64,000 bases of DNA from Pseudomonadota bacterium (GCA_021790335.1 JAJYEE010000001.1:93873-157872); one strand, 5' to 3'; counted from the first letter of the stretch, positions 1-9,466 are shown. Notes: generated from the sequence alone by a model not told the origin. Translations and numbers: made by a program.

Positions 1-174
1 AAAGAGCACCTGAACAAGCTCGAGTACAGCCTGATCAAGCAAGCGCTCGACGAGGCCGACGGCGTCGTGGCCCAGGCTGCGAAGCGCCTCAGGCTGGGGC
101 GCACGACGCTGGTGGAAAAGCTGCGCAAACACGAAGTGGTTGCACGGGAATCCGACGACGGGATTTTGACGTGA
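1..174 (+). CDS. fleQ: 3' end of flagellar master regulator FleQ/FlrA (sigma-54 enhancer-binding protein), 5' truncated by window edge
   Basis: Frame 1 is open from the first base to TGA at 172-174 and gives 57 residues. They form a Fis-type helix-turn-helix: a helix ending EADGVVAQAAKRL, then LRLGRTTLVEKLRKH. The RTTLVEK recognition helix is the form typical of FleQ/FlrA, whereas NtrC-type regulators usually have RxTLxxKL. In Pseudomonas and Vibrio this protein activates the sigma-54 flagellar class II genes and lies directly upstream of the fleSR/flrBC pair, as here. REC-like and AAA+ domains must lie outside the window. The assignment rests on the helix-turn-helix plus the context. Confidence 0.85.
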   Translation, partial: KEHLNKLEYSLIKQALDEADGVVAQAAKRLRLGRTTLVEKLRKHEVVARESDDGILT

Positions 175-221
175 CGATCGGGCCAAGAATTCAATATACT
201 GATAAAAAAGGATAATTTATC

Positions 222-237
222 GGGCACAGTTCTTGCT
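222..237 (+). promoter_or_regulatory. sigma-54 promoter of the flrBC operon
   Basis: The sequence GGGCAC-AGTTC-TTGCT matches the sigma-54 consensus TGGCAC-N5-TTGCW at all but one position and keeps the GG-N10-GC core. It lies 48 bp after the fleQ stop and 60 bp before the flrB ATG, so transcription should begin near 249. Activation by FleQ/FlrA is expected from the known flagellar hierarchy and is not shown by the sequence. Confidence 0.85.
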
Positions 238-297
238 GACATCGTTTCAGGGGCCGCCTAGGTCCCGGTGTTAAGACGAAGCCGGAGCAGGAATTGT

Positions 298-1569
298 ATG
301 ACCCATCAACTTGTCAGCCCGCAACCCGCGCCGCGCATCGATGCCGGGGACGGGGCCATTGCGGGACCCGCCCACTGCCTGGTTGACGCATTCCGCCTGT
401 TTGACGAGGCCTCAAGCCACCTGGCGGCGTCGTTTCATGAGCTTGAGAGCCGGGTTGACTCGCTTACGGGCGAGTTGGCCGCCGCTCGTAATGAGCGCCT
501 TGCAGGGCTCGCTGAAAAAGATCGGCTGGCCAGTCGCCTGCGAAGTCTGCTCGATGCGCTACCCGGTGGCGTGGTCGTGCTGGACGGCGACGGACACGTG
601 CAGGACTGCAATCCAGCCGCGGTCGACCTGCTCGGAGAGCCTTTGCTCGGCAACGCGTGGCGCGATGTGATCCAGCGGGCATTCGCCCCGCGCGATGATG
701 ACGGCCACGAAATTTCGCTGCGCGACGGTCGCCGTGTGAGCATTGCCACGAGCCCGCTCCTTTCCGAGCCCGGCCAGATCCTGTTGCTCAAGGATCTGAC
801 CGAGACACGCCGTCTTCAGGAGCAGCTAAATCATGATCGGCGCCTGGCGGCCATGGGCAGCATGGTTGCGGCGCTCGCACACCAGATACGCACTCCGCTG
901 GCATCAGCCCTGCTTTACGCCTCGCATCTCAATCGCCCGGTACTCGAAGCGGCGGACCGTCAGCGGGCGGCTGAACGCATCCAATCGCGCATGCGTCATC
1001 TGGAGCGAGTGATCAACGACATGCTTCTTTTCGCCCGAGACGGCAATTTTGCGAAAAGTACGTTTCCGGTGGCAGATCTGATCACGGATTTGCAGCGGGC
1101 GCTGGAAGTGGGGCTGCAGACCCACGGTTGCCAGCTCGCGACCCTTGACGAATCGGACGGCGCGGTGCTTTGCGCTAGCCGTGAAACCCTGCTGAGCGCT
1201 CTTCAGAACCTCGCGAACAACGCCATGCAGGCCTGTGGTTCCGGGGGGCAGCTTCTTTTCGTCGTACGTGCAAGCGCCGTCTGCGTGGATCTGATGATGT
1301 GCGACAACGGACCCGGGATACCACAGGCGCAGCAAGATCGCGTTTTCGAACCCTTCTTCACAACCCGCACACAGGGCACTGGACTGGGCCTGGCCGTGGT
1401 GCGCGCGATCGCTGAGGCGCACGGAGGCAGTGCCTGGATGAGTTCGCGACTCGGAGTCGGTAGCACATTCGGCCTGCGTCTGCCGCAGAATATGACGGAT
1501 CAAAAAGTCGTTTCACGCGGCAAGGAGTGCGAAACGGTATCGGATGACTTCTCGAGAAGGAGTATGTAA
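298..1569 (+). CDS. flrB: Flagellar two-component sensor kinase FlrB/FleS
   Basis: This is a cytoplasmic histidine kinase of about 423 residues without a membrane segment, as in FleS/FlrB. It has an N-terminal helical region (about 30-80), a PAS-like segment (about 82-170), and a HisKA H-box AALAHQIRTPLAS with the phosphoacceptor His195. The HATPase domain shows the N-box NLANNAMQA, the G1 box DNGPGIP and the F/G2 boxes FFTTRTQGTGLGL. I prefer ATG 298 over GTG 268: 298 follows a purine-rich AGCAGGA and begins downstream of the mapped sigma-54 promoter. Its stop overlaps the flrC start by one base. It phosphorylates FlrC to switch on class III flagellar genes. Confidence 0.93.
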   Translation: MTHQLVSPQPAPRIDAGDGAIAGPAHCLVDAFRLFDEASSHLAASFHELESRVDSLTGELAAARNERLAGLAEKDRLASRLRSLLDALPGGVVVLDGDGHVQDCNPAAVDLLGEPLLGNAWRDVIQRAFAPRDDDGHEISLRDGRRVSIATSPLLSEPGQILLLKDLTETRRLQEQLNHDRRLAAMGSMVAALAHQIRTPLASALLYASHLNRPVLEAADRQRAAERIQSRMRHLERVINDMLLFARDGNFAKSTFPVADLITDLQRALEVGLQTHGCQLATLDESDGAVLCASRETLLSALQNLANNAMQACGSGGQLLFVVRASAVCVDLMMCDNGPGIPQAQQDRVFEPFFTTRTQGTGLGLAVVRAIAEAHGGSAWMSSRLGVGSTFGLRLPQNMTDQKVVSRGKECETVSDDFSRRSM

Positions 1570-2969
1570 TGGGTTCCTCCAGTGCTTTGCCGAATAACCC
1601 GCATCGGTCACGCGCCACGGTGCTGGTTGTGGAAGACGACGAGCCGCTGCGTGAGGCGTTGTGCGACACGCTGACCATGGCCGGATACGGAGTGGCGGCA
1701 GCATCTGACGGGAATGATGCGATCGACATGCTGGCAACCGGCGCCATTGCCATGGTCATCGCCGATGTACAGATGCCGCGCATGGACGGAAACGCCCTGC
1801 TTCAGCGCATGAAATCGGATTCTCCGAATACGCCGGTGCTGTTGATGACTGCCTACGGCACGATTCAGGCTGCCGTGACTGCGATGCGCGAAGGCGCTGC
1901 CGATTACCTCGTCAAGCCCTTTGAGGCGGAGGTCCTCGTCAATATGGTGGAGCGCTATGCATTACCGGCGACGGCAACGGATGGGGACTTGGTCGCCGTC
2001 GATGCGCGCATGCGTGAGCTTGTCGAGCTCGCCCGGCGCGTCGCAGACAGCGATGCGACCGTAATGATCAGCGGCGAGAGCGGCACCGGCAAGGAAGTGC
2101 TGGCACGCTTTCTCCATCGCCACTCGCGCCGCTGCGACAAGCCGTTTGTCGCTATAAATTGTGCCGCGATTCCGGACAACATGCTGGAGGCAATACTGTT
2201 CGGCTACGAGAAGGGCGCCTTCACCGGTGCCTATCAGGCAAGTCCGGGAAAGTTCGAGCAGGCCCAGGGCGGTACGCTGCTGCTCGACGAGATATCGGAA
2301 ATGGACCTAGCGCTGCAGGCAAAACTGTTGCGGGTCCTGCAGGAAAAAGAGGTCGAGCGCCTCGGAGGACGCAAGCCGGTTGCGCTCGATGTCCGCGTGC
2401 TCGCGACATCCAATCGGGTCATGCGCGAGGAGGTTGTGGCCCAGCGTTTCCGCGAGGATCTGTTTTACAGGCTGAACGTCTTTCCGCTGCAGGTTCCGCC
2501 ACTGCGCGAACGTACACAGGACATTGTGCCGCTCGCACGCTGCCTGCTGGCGCGCTCTGCGGCAGCCCAGGGGAAGCGCGTTCCGGATTTATCGCAGGCG
2601 GCAATGGACCGCCTGTCGCAGCACGGCTGGCCGGGCAACGTGCGCGAGCTTGACAATGTGATGCAACGGGCCCTGATTCTTCATTCCGGGGATCGGATCG
2701 AAATGCACGATTTGCGCTTCGAAAATGCCGTAGCGGCGGCTGCGCCTGCAACCGCAATTTCGCCTGCAGTCACGGCGGCGGCGCAGTCGGCAGGCGTGGA
2801 TTCCCTGGGCGATGATCTGCGCAGCCACGAGCGCAATCTGATCCTGGAAGCGCTGAGAGCCGGCATGGGTAGCCGCAAGGAGGCGGCCGCGCGCCTCGGG
2901 ATCAGCCCGCGCACGCTGCGCTACAAGCTGGCGCGCCTGCGGGAAGAAGGGATCGTAATCCCCGGATAG
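1569..2969 (+). CDS. flrC: Sigma-54-dependent flagellar response regulator FlrC/FleR
   Basis: This 466-residue NtrC-family activator has a REC domain with phosphorylated Asp66 in VIADVQMP and a conserved Lys in VKPF. The AAA+ domain follows, with Walker A GESGTGKE and the sigma-54-contacting loop GAFTGA. A C-terminal Fis helix-turn-helix (RKEAAARLGISPRTLRYKL) completes it. The start overlaps the flrB stop by one base (TAATG), so the pair is translationally coupled. It should activate the other sigma-54 promoters in the cluster (9451, 10985, 28810). The linker between AAA+ and the helix-turn-helix is alanine-rich. Confidence 0.95.
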   Translation: MGSSSALPNNPHRSRATVLVVEDDEPLREALCDTLTMAGYGVAAASDGNDAIDMLATGAIAMVIADVQMPRMDGNALLQRMKSDSPNTPVLLMTAYGTIQAAVTAMREGAADYLVKPFEAEVLVNMVERYALPATATDGDLVAVDARMRELVELARRVADSDATVMISGESGTGKEVLARFLHRHSRRCDKPFVAINCAAIPDNMLEAILFGYEKGAFTGAYQASPGKFEQAQGGTLLLDEISEMDLALQAKLLRVLQEKEVERLGGRKPVALDVRVLATSNRVMREEVVAQRFREDLFYRLNVFPLQVPPLRERTQDIVPLARCLLARSAAAQGKRVPDLSQAAMDRLSQHGWPGNVRELDNVMQRALILHSGDRIEMHDLRFENAVAAAAPATAISPAVTAAAQSAGVDSLGDDLRSHERNLILEALRAGMGSRKEAAARLGISPRTLRYKLARLREEGIVIPG

Positions 2970-3004
2970 GTCCGTTCCGGCTGAAACAGGAGAAACAGCA
3001 AGCC

Positions 3005-3325
3005 ATGAATAATATCGACGTGACCCAGCTCATATCGCAGCTGCGCGCCATGAGTGCCGCAGCGCAGGGCATGCCGCACCAGGCAAATCCCGCCACCGGG
3101 GGCGGAGAATTTTCGTCTCTGCTAAAGGGGGCGATGGAACAGGTAAACGACAGCGAACTGCACGCACGCTCTCTGGAGCGGGTATTCGAGACCAATTCGA
3201 GCCAGGTAAGCCTATCGCAGGTGATGATCGCCGTGGAAAAGGCCAACATTTCATTTCAGGCCATGACTCAGGTGCGCAACAAGCTAGTCTCAGCGTATCA
3301 GGACATCATGAGCATGCAGCTATGA
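3005..3325 (+). CDS. fliE: Flagellar hook-basal body adaptor FliE
   Basis: The product has 106 residues, the usual FliE length. It shows the C-terminal FliE signature SQVSLSQVMIAVEKANISFQ followed by MTQVRNKLVSAYQDIMSMQL. FliE links the MS ring to the proximal rod in the periplasm and is the first rod substrate exported. An AGGAGA ribosome site lies 11 bases before ATG 3005. It sits 35 bp after flrC. I found no clear sigma-54 box directly upstream, so it may be read through from flrBC or from a weaker promoter inside flrC. A 112-bp spacer with no recognisable gene separates it from fliF. Confidence 0.95.
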   Translation: MNNIDVTQLISQLRAMSAAAQGMPHQANPATGGGEFSSLLKGAMEQVNDSELHARSLERVFETNSSQVSLSQVMIAVEKANISFQAMTQVRNKLVSAYQDIMSMQL

Positions 3326-3437
3326 GCAAACCCGTCAATATGCATGCCGGTCTGCCGATCCGGCCGACGCAGGCGTGTCAAGCAATGTGCAGCGCAACCG
3401 AAGTCCAAAGACAGGCATTGTGAACCCTGGTTGACCT

Positions 3438-5123
3438 ATGGCTACCGAACTTGCAAAGACTCAAAGCGCACCCTTGCCTCTGCAGGTGCTGACCCGTAAT
3501 CCCGTGGTCCAGCAGCTCGGGCTGTTGCTCGGAATCGCTGCGTCCGTGGCCATCGGCATAAGCGTGGTGATGTGGTCACGGACTCCGAACTATGGACAGC
3601 TTTACGCCGGCCTGTCTGCCAAGAATGCGGGTCAGGTGATCAGCAGCCTGCAGAAGCTGAACATTCCCTACAAGATCGAGCCGGGTGGCATGATCATGGT
3701 TCCGGATGGGCGGGTTGCGGATGCACGCATCAAACTGGCAGCGCAGGGTTTGCCACGAAGCACGGACGGGGGCATGGACCTGCTTGATGATCCGCACGGG
3801 TTCGGTACTAGCCGGTTCATAGAGACTGCGCGCTATCAATATGTTCTTGAGCGACAGCTGGCGCGATCCATCGGTGCACTCGACAATGTGCGCCGCGCAC
3901 GCGTCAGTTTGGCCATACCCAAGCAATCGGTTTTTGTGAGTGAACGCACGCAGCCGACAGCCTCGGTGCTGGTCGATCTCTACCCGGGGCGCGATCTTAA
4001 TGGAGGCGAGGTCGCGGCGATCGAGCACCTCGTTGCCTTCAGTGTTCCAAACCTGGCAACCGGCAACGTGACGATCGTCGACCAGCAGGGGCGGTTGCTC
4101 AGCGGTGGCGCCTCTAGCCGGTTTGCGGCGCTGAACAACAGCGAGTTTCAATACACGCGCCGTCTGGAACATTCCTATGTGCAGCGCATCAACGATATTC
4201 TCACGCCAATAATAGGATTCGGAGGAGTCCGCGCGCAGGTAGTCGCGAACGTGGACTTCACGATGACGGATGAAACCAGGGAGAAAGTCAATCCCAAGGA
4301 TGAGGCACTGCTGAGCGAGCAGGTATCGCGGCGGCAGACTACCGGTGCCGGAGGCGAAGTGATGGGCGTTCCGGGCGCGCTGTCGAACGAGCCCCCCGGT
4401 CCGACCACAGTGCCGCAGACTACTGCGACGACCACGCCCAAGACGCCGGGGTCGGGTGCCGGTGCGAAACCATCCAAGCCTGTGGCCGGGACTGCTGCAA
4501 GCCCGGCCATTCCGACCGATAGCAGCAGCAGTGCCACTCGCAATTACGAACTGGACAAGACGATCAGCCACACGCGGCTTCCGAGCGGACGCATCAAGCG
4601 CCTGTCGGTGGCTGTAGTAGTGGATGACCTGAGGACGGTCAACAGCAGCGGCCAGGTCGTGCGCACCGCGCTCAAGCCGCAGGAGCTCGCGCGCATAACA
4701 GCGCTGGTCAAGTCCGCCGTCGGCTTTGATTCCCAGCGCGGTGACAGCGTCAATGTCATCAACATTCCTTTCCGGCAGCTGCCGCAAATACTGCCTCCGC
4801 CGCCACCACCCATCTGGAAGCAGCCCTGGGTGTGGAGCGCAGCCAGGCAGGTGCTTGCCGGATTGATAGTGTTATTCCTGATTTTCGGGATCCTGCGACC
4901 AGTGATGCGTGGATTACTTGCCAAGCAGGCAGCGACGCTTGCGGCCGCGCCGGCACCCAATTCAGCGGCGAGCCCGCAGGCGCTGGGCGGACCCGGGCCA
5001 GTGGCGCAGCTCAGCGGTCCGGGCAACTATGATGCCCAGCTCAATGCCGCCCGCAGCATGAGTTCGCAGGATCCAAAACGGGTAGCGCAGGTGGTCAAGA
5101 CCTGGGTAGCGAGCGATGGCTGA
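3438..5123 (+). CDS. fliF: Flagellar MS-ring protein FliF
   Basis: The product has 561 residues. It has an N-terminal membrane helix (about 30-48), a periplasmic YscJ-like ring-building motif region (MWSRTPNYGQLYAGLSAKNA onward), and a proline/threonine-rich insert near 315-360. A second membrane helix (about 470-490, VLAGLIVLFLIFGILRPVM) is followed by a short cytoplasmic tail. The tail ends RVAQVVKTWVASDG, the segment that binds FliG. It forms the inner-membrane MS ring on which the rotor is built. The 3' end overlaps fliG by 8 bases. The start has a weak ribosome site (GGTTGACCT), but the protein length fits the family. Confidence 0.95.
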   Translation: MATELAKTQSAPLPLQVLTRNPVVQQLGLLLGIAASVAIGISVVMWSRTPNYGQLYAGLSAKNAGQVISSLQKLNIPYKIEPGGMIMVPDGRVADARIKLAAQGLPRSTDGGMDLLDDPHGFGTSRFIETARYQYVLERQLARSIGALDNVRRARVSLAIPKQSVFVSERTQPTASVLVDLYPGRDLNGGEVAAIEHLVAFSVPNLATGNVTIVDQQGRLLSGGASSRFAALNNSEFQYTRRLEHSYVQRINDILTPIIGFGGVRAQVVANVDFTMTDETREKVNPKDEALLSEQVSRRQTTGAGGEVMGVPGALSNEPPGPTTVPQTTATTTPKTPGSGAGAKPSKPVAGTAASPAIPTDSSSSATRNYELDKTISHTRLPSGRIKRLSVAVVVDDLRTVNSSGQVVRTALKPQELARITALVKSAVGFDSQRGDSVNVINIPFRQLPQILPPPPPPIWKQPWVWSAARQVLAGLIVLFLIFGILRPVMRGLLAKQAATLAAAPAPNSAASPQALGGPGPVAQLSGPGNYDAQLNAARSMSSQDPKRVAQVVKTWVASDG

Positions 5124-6132
5124 GGCGGCCGCCAAGGTCACCGGGGTTGAGCGCGCGGCTATTTTGCTGCTCACGCTCGGCGAGCAGGATGCCGCCGAGA
5201 TTCTCAAGCACATGGCCCCCAAAGAGGTCCAGAAGGTCGGCTCGGCAATGGCTGCGCTGTCGAGTGTCTCGCGTGCCCAGGTAAGCCAGGTACTACAGGA
5301 TTTCGTGCAGTCCGTGGACAACCAGACCTCACTTGGAATCGGCTCCGACGATTACGTCCGCAAGGTCCTGACGAAGGCGTTGGGCGAGGACAAGGCCGGA
5401 GGCTTCATCGATCGCATACTTCTTGGTGGAAACACCAAGGGCCTGGAGGGGCTCAAGTGGATGGATGCGCGCGCAATCATGGAGCTCATCCGCCTCGAAC
5501 ACCCGCAGATTATCGCCATCATTCTCGCTTATCTGGACAGTGATCAGTCGGCCGAGATACTGGCGCTGTTTCCTGAGAAGAGCAGAGCTGATGTTTTAAT
5601 GCGCATCGCTGCGCTAGACGGCATTCAGCCGTCAGCGCTGCAGGAACTCAACGACATCATGGAGAAGAAATTCTCCGGAAAGGCTGTCAGCAAGCTCAAG
5701 TCATCGAGTGTCGGAGGGGTCAAGACCGCTGCCGGAATCATCAACAGCATGAGCGGATCGGCTGAAGCCGATATCCTGAAGCACATCAAGGAGGCCGACA
5801 GCGAGATGGCACAGAAGATCGAAGACCTCATGTTCGTGTTCGAGGATCTGTTGAGCATCGATGACCGAAGCATACAGACTCTGCTGCGTGAGGTGTCGTC
5901 GGAGTCGCTGCTGCTTGCACTCAAAGGTTCGGACGATGCAATGAGGCAGAAGATCTTCGGCAACATGTCGAAGCGCGCTGCCGAAATGCTGCGCGACGAT
6001 TTGGAAGCCAAGGGTCCAGTGCGACTGTCCGAGGTGGAGACAGCACAGAAGGAGATTCTTGGAATTGCACGGCGCCTTTCCGAATCCGGGGAAATTGCGC
6101 TAGGCAGTAAAGGGGGAGAAGAGTATGTCTGA
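5116..6132 (+). CDS. fliG: Flagellar motor switch protein FliG
   Basis: This is a full-length 338-residue FliG. The N-terminal domain (GVERAAILLLTLGEQDAAEI) binds the FliF tail. The middle domain contains the EHPQ motif (LEHPQIIAIILAYL, about residue 128). The C-terminal torque domain carries alternating charges (MFVFEDLLSIDDRSIQTLLREV) that face the MotA stator. It forms the rotor C ring together with FliM and FliN. The start overlaps the fliF stop by 8 bases and the end overlaps fliH by 8 bases, indicating one polycistronic unit. Confidence 0.97.
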   Translation: MAEAAAKVTGVERAAILLLTLGEQDAAEILKHMAPKEVQKVGSAMAALSSVSRAQVSQVLQDFVQSVDNQTSLGIGSDDYVRKVLTKALGEDKAGGFIDRILLGGNTKGLEGLKWMDARAIMELIRLEHPQIIAIILAYLDSDQSAEILALFPEKSRADVLMRIAALDGIQPSALQELNDIMEKKFSGKAVSKLKSSSVGGVKTAAGIINSMSGSAEADILKHIKEADSEMAQKIEDLMFVFEDLLSIDDRSIQTLLREVSSESLLLALKGSDDAMRQKIFGNMSKRAAEMLRDDLEAKGPVRLSEVETAQKEILGIARRLSESGEIALGSKGGEEYV

Positions 6133-6802
6133 GCCCGACAGCCCCGTCCGGCTTCCGGCACAGGCGCCTGAGCGTGGTGCGGGACGCAAGTCACGCATAA
6201 TTTCGGGAGACGAGTTGAGCGCCTATCAGCGATGGGAGGTGCCGGCGGTCGAAGGGGCGCTCGGCAAGAACCCCAATGTGCTTACTGCCAAGCAGATTGA
6301 ACAGATACAAAAGCAGGCCTACGAAGAAGGCTTTGCTCAGGGTCACCAAGAAGGACGAACGCAGATGCTTGCGCAGGCCGAGCGCTTCGCGAAACTGGTC
6401 GGCCTATTGAACGAGCCGCTTGCGGATCTTGACCAGCAGGTCGAGCATGAACTCATCCAGCTCGCAATTGTGATCGCGCGGACGCTGGTGCGGCGTGAAC
6501 TGCGCACCGATCCAGGCATGATCGTGGCAGTAGCGCGCGAGGCTGTGTCGTCTCTGCCGGTTTCGGCGCGCCACGTGAGCGTTCATCTTCATCCCGAGGA
6601 CGCCGCTCTTGTGCACAGCGCACTCTCCCTGCCGGAAGGTGATCGTGCCTGGCGCATAATTGAGGACCCGGTGCTGACGCGCGGAGATTGCAGGGTGCAT
6701 ACGGAGCATTCCCAGATAGACGCAAGCATGGAGGCTCGTCTTACCAGCATCGTTACCGCAATTCTCGGAGGGGAGCGCCGCGATGACCGCCCTGCTGGCT
6801 GA
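6125..6802 (+). CDS. fliH: Flagellar export ATPase regulator FliH
   Basis: The 225-residue product shows the FliH pattern. A GxxxG-type helix with Gly/Glu/Gln repeats ([20 protein letters not shown]) is followed by a C-terminal domain ([20 protein letters not shown]) related to the V-ATPase E subunit. FliH dimers tether FliI ATPase to the C ring through FliN. It overlaps fliG by 8 bases and fliI by 20 bases. The N-terminal 45 residues are proline-rich and poorly conserved, as is usual for the family. Confidence 0.9.
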   Translation: MSEPDSPVRLPAQAPERGAGRKSRIISGDELSAYQRWEVPAVEGALGKNPNVLTAKQIEQIQKQAYEEGFAQGHQEGRTQMLAQAERFAKLVGLLNEPLADLDQQVEHELIQLAIVIARTLVRRELRTDPGMIVAVAREAVSSLPVSARHVSVHLHPEDAALVHSALSLPEGDRAWRIIEDPVLTRGDCRVHTEHSQIDASMEARLTSIVTAILGGERRDDRPAG

Positions 6803-8153
6803 CTCGTCGCACGGCGCGCGCTGGCGTGACGGCCTCGTGCGTGCCCGTGAGGTTCTGGATTCGCCCCCGCCCTTGGTGGTGGAAGGAAAACTTACGCGCA
6901 TGGTCGGGCTCACGCTGGAAGCTACCGGCTGTCAGGCGGCGATTGGAAGCCGCTGCCTCATTGCAGGTCCGCAGGGAGCAAATATCGAGGCCGAGGTGGT
7001 CGGTTTTGCTGGAGAGCGGCTATTCCTTATGCCTACCGGAGACATACGCGGACTTACGCCCAATGCGCGCGTGATTCCGAGCACATTGGTGTCCGAGGCG
7101 CATGTGGGCGACGCTCTGCTCGGGCGGGTTCTGGATGGCGCTGGAAATCCGCTGGATGGAAAGGGAAAAGTGCGAACCACCGCGCGCGTTCCGCTGACGG
7201 GGCGACCGATCAATCCATTGGCGCGAGCCCCGATCCGGGAGCCGCTCGATGTCGGCGTGCGCGCGATCAATGCGCTGTTTACTGTAGGGCGCGGACAACG
7301 GCTTGGGCTTTTTGCCGGAAGCGGAGTCGGCAAGAGCGTATTGCTCGGTATGATGACGCGCTTTACCACGGCCGATGTCATCGTGGTCGGATTGATCGGC
7401 GAGCGCGGTAGGGAAGTGAAGGAGTTCATCCAGAACATTTTGGGCACGCAGGGCATGGCGCGGGCGGTCGTGGTGGCGGTACCGGCGGATTACCCCCCTC
7501 TCATGCGCCTGCATGGCGCTATGCTGGCCACCAGCATTGCCGAGTATTTTCGGGACCAGGGACGTCAGGTTTTGCTGCTCATGGACTCGCTGACTCGCTA
7601 CGCGCAGGCGCAGCGCGAGATTGCCCTCGCCATTGGCGAGCCGCCGGCCACAAGGGGCTATCCGCCATCCGTGTTTGCCAGGTTGCCGCAGCTCGTGGAG
7701 CGTGCCGGAAATGGAGTGGCCGGCGGTGGATCGATCACCGCATTCTACACCGTGCTCACCGAAGGGGATGACCAGAATGATCCGATTGGTGATGCCGCGC
7801 GTGCCATTCTGGACGGACATATATTCCTTTCACGCCAGCTTGCCGAAAGCGGACACTACCCGGCCATCGACATCGAGGCTTCGATAAGCCGCGCGATGAA
7901 TGAGATTATCAAGGCACCGCAGCAGCAGTCTGCGCGGCGCTTCAAGCAGCTTTACTCGGTGTATCAGCAAAATCGCGATCTCGTCAGCGTCGGCGCCTAT
8001 ACGCGCGGAACGGATCAGCGCCTGGATGAAGCCATTGACTATCATCCTCGCCTTCTGGGGTTCCTGCGCCAGGATATGAACAAGGCCGTTCCACTAGCCA
8101 CAAGTCTGTCTGAACTTGCTGCACTTGTTCCAGAAGCAGTAGCTAAGCAGTGA
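6783..8153 (+). CDS. fliI: Flagellum-specific export ATPase FliI
   Basis: The 456-residue product resembles the F1 beta subunit. Walker A is [14 protein letters not shown] (about residue 175), Walker B is [14 protein letters not shown], and the family signature [18 protein letters not shown] is present. It drives loading and unfolding of export substrates at the base of the type III flagellar apparatus. It starts inside the fliH 3' end. A 52-bp spacer containing a run of nine A residues (about 8190-8198) separates it from fliJ. Confidence 0.97.
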   Translation: MTALLADSSHGARWRDGLVRAREVLDSPPPLVVEGKLTRMVGLTLEATGCQAAIGSRCLIAGPQGANIEAEVVGFAGERLFLMPTGDIRGLTPNARVIPSTLVSEAHVGDALLGRVLDGAGNPLDGKGKVRTTARVPLTGRPINPLARAPIREPLDVGVRAINALFTVGRGQRLGLFAGSGVGKSVLLGMMTRFTTADVIVVGLIGERGREVKEFIQNILGTQGMARAVVVAVPADYPPLMRLHGAMLATSIAEYFRDQGRQVLLLMDSLTRYAQAQREIALAIGEPPATRGYPPSVFARLPQLVERAGNGVAGGGSITAFYTVLTEGDDQNDPIGDAARAILDGHIFLSRQLAESGHYPAIDIEASISRAMNEIIKAPQQQSARRFKQLYSVYQQNRDLVSVGAYTRGTDQRLDEAIDYHPRLLGFLRQDMNKAVPLATSLSELAALVPEAVAKQ

Positions 8154-8205
8154 ATCGTGCCGCCAAAGACCAGCGTTCTATATTTTTAAAAAAAAAGGAT
8201 GCGTC

Positions 8206-8658
8206 ATGAGAAAGTCAAAACGCATGAAGCCGGTTGCGAGAGTAGCAGAGTCGCGCGAGCGTACGGCAGCACGCGTACTAAGTGAACAGAGACGGGTGCT
8301 CGCCGAAGCCGAGGCCAAGCTTGCCGAGTTGCTGGGATATCGGGACGAGTATGCGAAGAAACTCGAATTTTCTGGGGGGTCTGCCATCGATGCGCGCCGC
8401 ATGTACGACTTCCGTGTATTCCTCTCGCGTTTGAACGAGGCGATCATCCACCAGCAGCATCGTGTTGAGCATAGCCGGATGGAGTATGAGGCAAGGCGCC
8501 ATCAATGGTACGCGACGCGCACCAAGATCCGCGCTGTAGACAAGATCATCGAACGTTATCGCGGTGATGAAGCCCGCGCTTCGGAGCGGCGCGATCAAGT
8601 CGAAGCCGACGATCGCACAAAGCAAGTGCGGGTTGACATCGGCGACGAATGCGACTAA
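8206..8658 (+). CDS. fliJ: Flagellar export chaperone/stalk protein FliJ
   Basis: The product is a 150-residue all-helical coiled-coil protein with dense Arg/Glu/Lys, typical of FliJ (ARVAESRERTAARVLSEQRR; KLAELLGYRDEYAKKLEF). FliJ plays the part of the gamma stalk in the FliI ring and escorts chaperones. An AAAGGA ribosome site precedes ATG 8206. Position directly after fliI supports the call even though sequence conservation in this family is low. The unit appears to end here: the next 220 bases hold no intact gene. Confidence 0.85.
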   Translation: MRKSKRMKPVARVAESRERTAARVLSEQRRVLAEAEAKLAELLGYRDEYAKKLEFSGGSAIDARRMYDFRVFLSRLNEAIIHQQHRVEHSRMEYEARRHQWYATRTKIRAVDKIIERYRGDEARASERRDQVEADDRTKQVRVDIGDECD

Positions 8659-8879
8659 CCGTTTGAATACGGATTGCTGGCTGATGCTGGGATCGATCGA
8701 CACGCATATGGCGTCAAATACAAGGATCATATGGGAAGTCGGCATATTGTCCGGACTACACGCCCATTCGAGCGTCATCGGCCGGTCGGCGATGTGTCAA
8801 AGCGTGAAGCGAGGACGATGGGTGCCTCGGCATTGCGACGCGTGATCCGAATGCGGACCGGGGCTAAAGATTCCACATT

Positions 8880-9185
8880 TTGCCGCAAATTCTCCCCTCG
8901 ATTGAGACAGCGCTTGTGCGGGCCGAAGAGCTTCGCAAACTCAGGGCTGCCGAGTCGCATCTCAGCAGTGCACTGAATAGCAATCGTACTATTAGCCTGG
9001 CGGTAGGTGTCATCATGGAGCGACACCGCCTGCAACAGAAGGAAGCGTTTGAGATCCTACGGTTTTTTACGCGCTCCCATCGATGCAAGATATCCGAGGT
9101 CGCGGCAGATGTGGTACGTGCCATTGATGCGATCAATCTGCCTGCAGGCGCTCCAAGCGTTGTGCCGGGTGATCGCCCGGACTGA
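8880..9185 (+). pseudogene. Remnant of an ANTAR-domain (NasT/AmiR-like) response regulator
   Basis: The frame from a TTG at 8880 encodes about 101 residues. The first 38 form a coiled coil (VRAEELRKLRAAESHLSSAL). An ANTAR RNA-binding domain follows: an ISLAVGVIMERHRLQQKEAF helix pair, the ILRFFTRSHRCK segment and an EVAADVV helix. In ANTAR regulators a REC domain of about 120 residues comes first. Here the frame is closed by TAA at 8865-8867, and 8659-8864 shows no recognisable REC in any frame. No ribosome site precedes 8880. I infer a decayed, N-terminally lost gene, but a short functional ANTAR protein cannot be excluded. ANTAR proteins elsewhere act by antitermination on nascent RNA. Confidence 0.6.
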
Positions 9186-9384
9186 TTGCCCGCTGTACCT
9201 CGGCTTTTTTGGAAAAATGATGCCGCCAATTCGATCGCAGCGGCCTGGCATTCTAAACAGCCACCGTACCGCGAGTGAATTGGAACCCCCTGATTGGCTT
9301 GCCTTCCTGTTTTCAATGACCAGGGATTCTGGCTGGTCGTCTGCCAGAGAACGCGTCGAACAGCAGTACTGGGGGTAATCGTAC

Positions 9385-9410
9385 CGTGACAGGCAATCGG
9401 TTCGTGACAG
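9385..9410 (+). repeat. Direct repeat upstream of the fliK sigma-54 promoter, possible activator site
   Basis: The octamer CGTGACAG occurs at 9385-9392 and again at 9403-9410, 18 bp apart. It lies about 40-65 bp upstream of the sigma-54 box. Spacing and position fit an enhancer for a dimeric activator such as FlrC or FleQ. Binding is inference; the repeat itself is seen. Confidence 0.3.
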
Positions 9411-9450
9411 CAACTCCTGTACTTGATCGGTATCTGGAGTGCTTGCCGCT

Positions 9451-9466
9451 TGGCATGCCTTTTGCT
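9451..9466 (+). promoter_or_regulatory. sigma-54 promoter of fliK
   Basis: The sequence TGGCAT-GCCTT-TTGCT keeps the GG-N10-GC core and differs from the TGGCAC-N5-TTGCW consensus at one position. Transcription should start near 9478, giving a leader of about 33 bases before the fliK ATG. This start lies downstream of the longest open frame (from 9439), which supports ATG 9511 as the true start. Confidence 0.87.
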
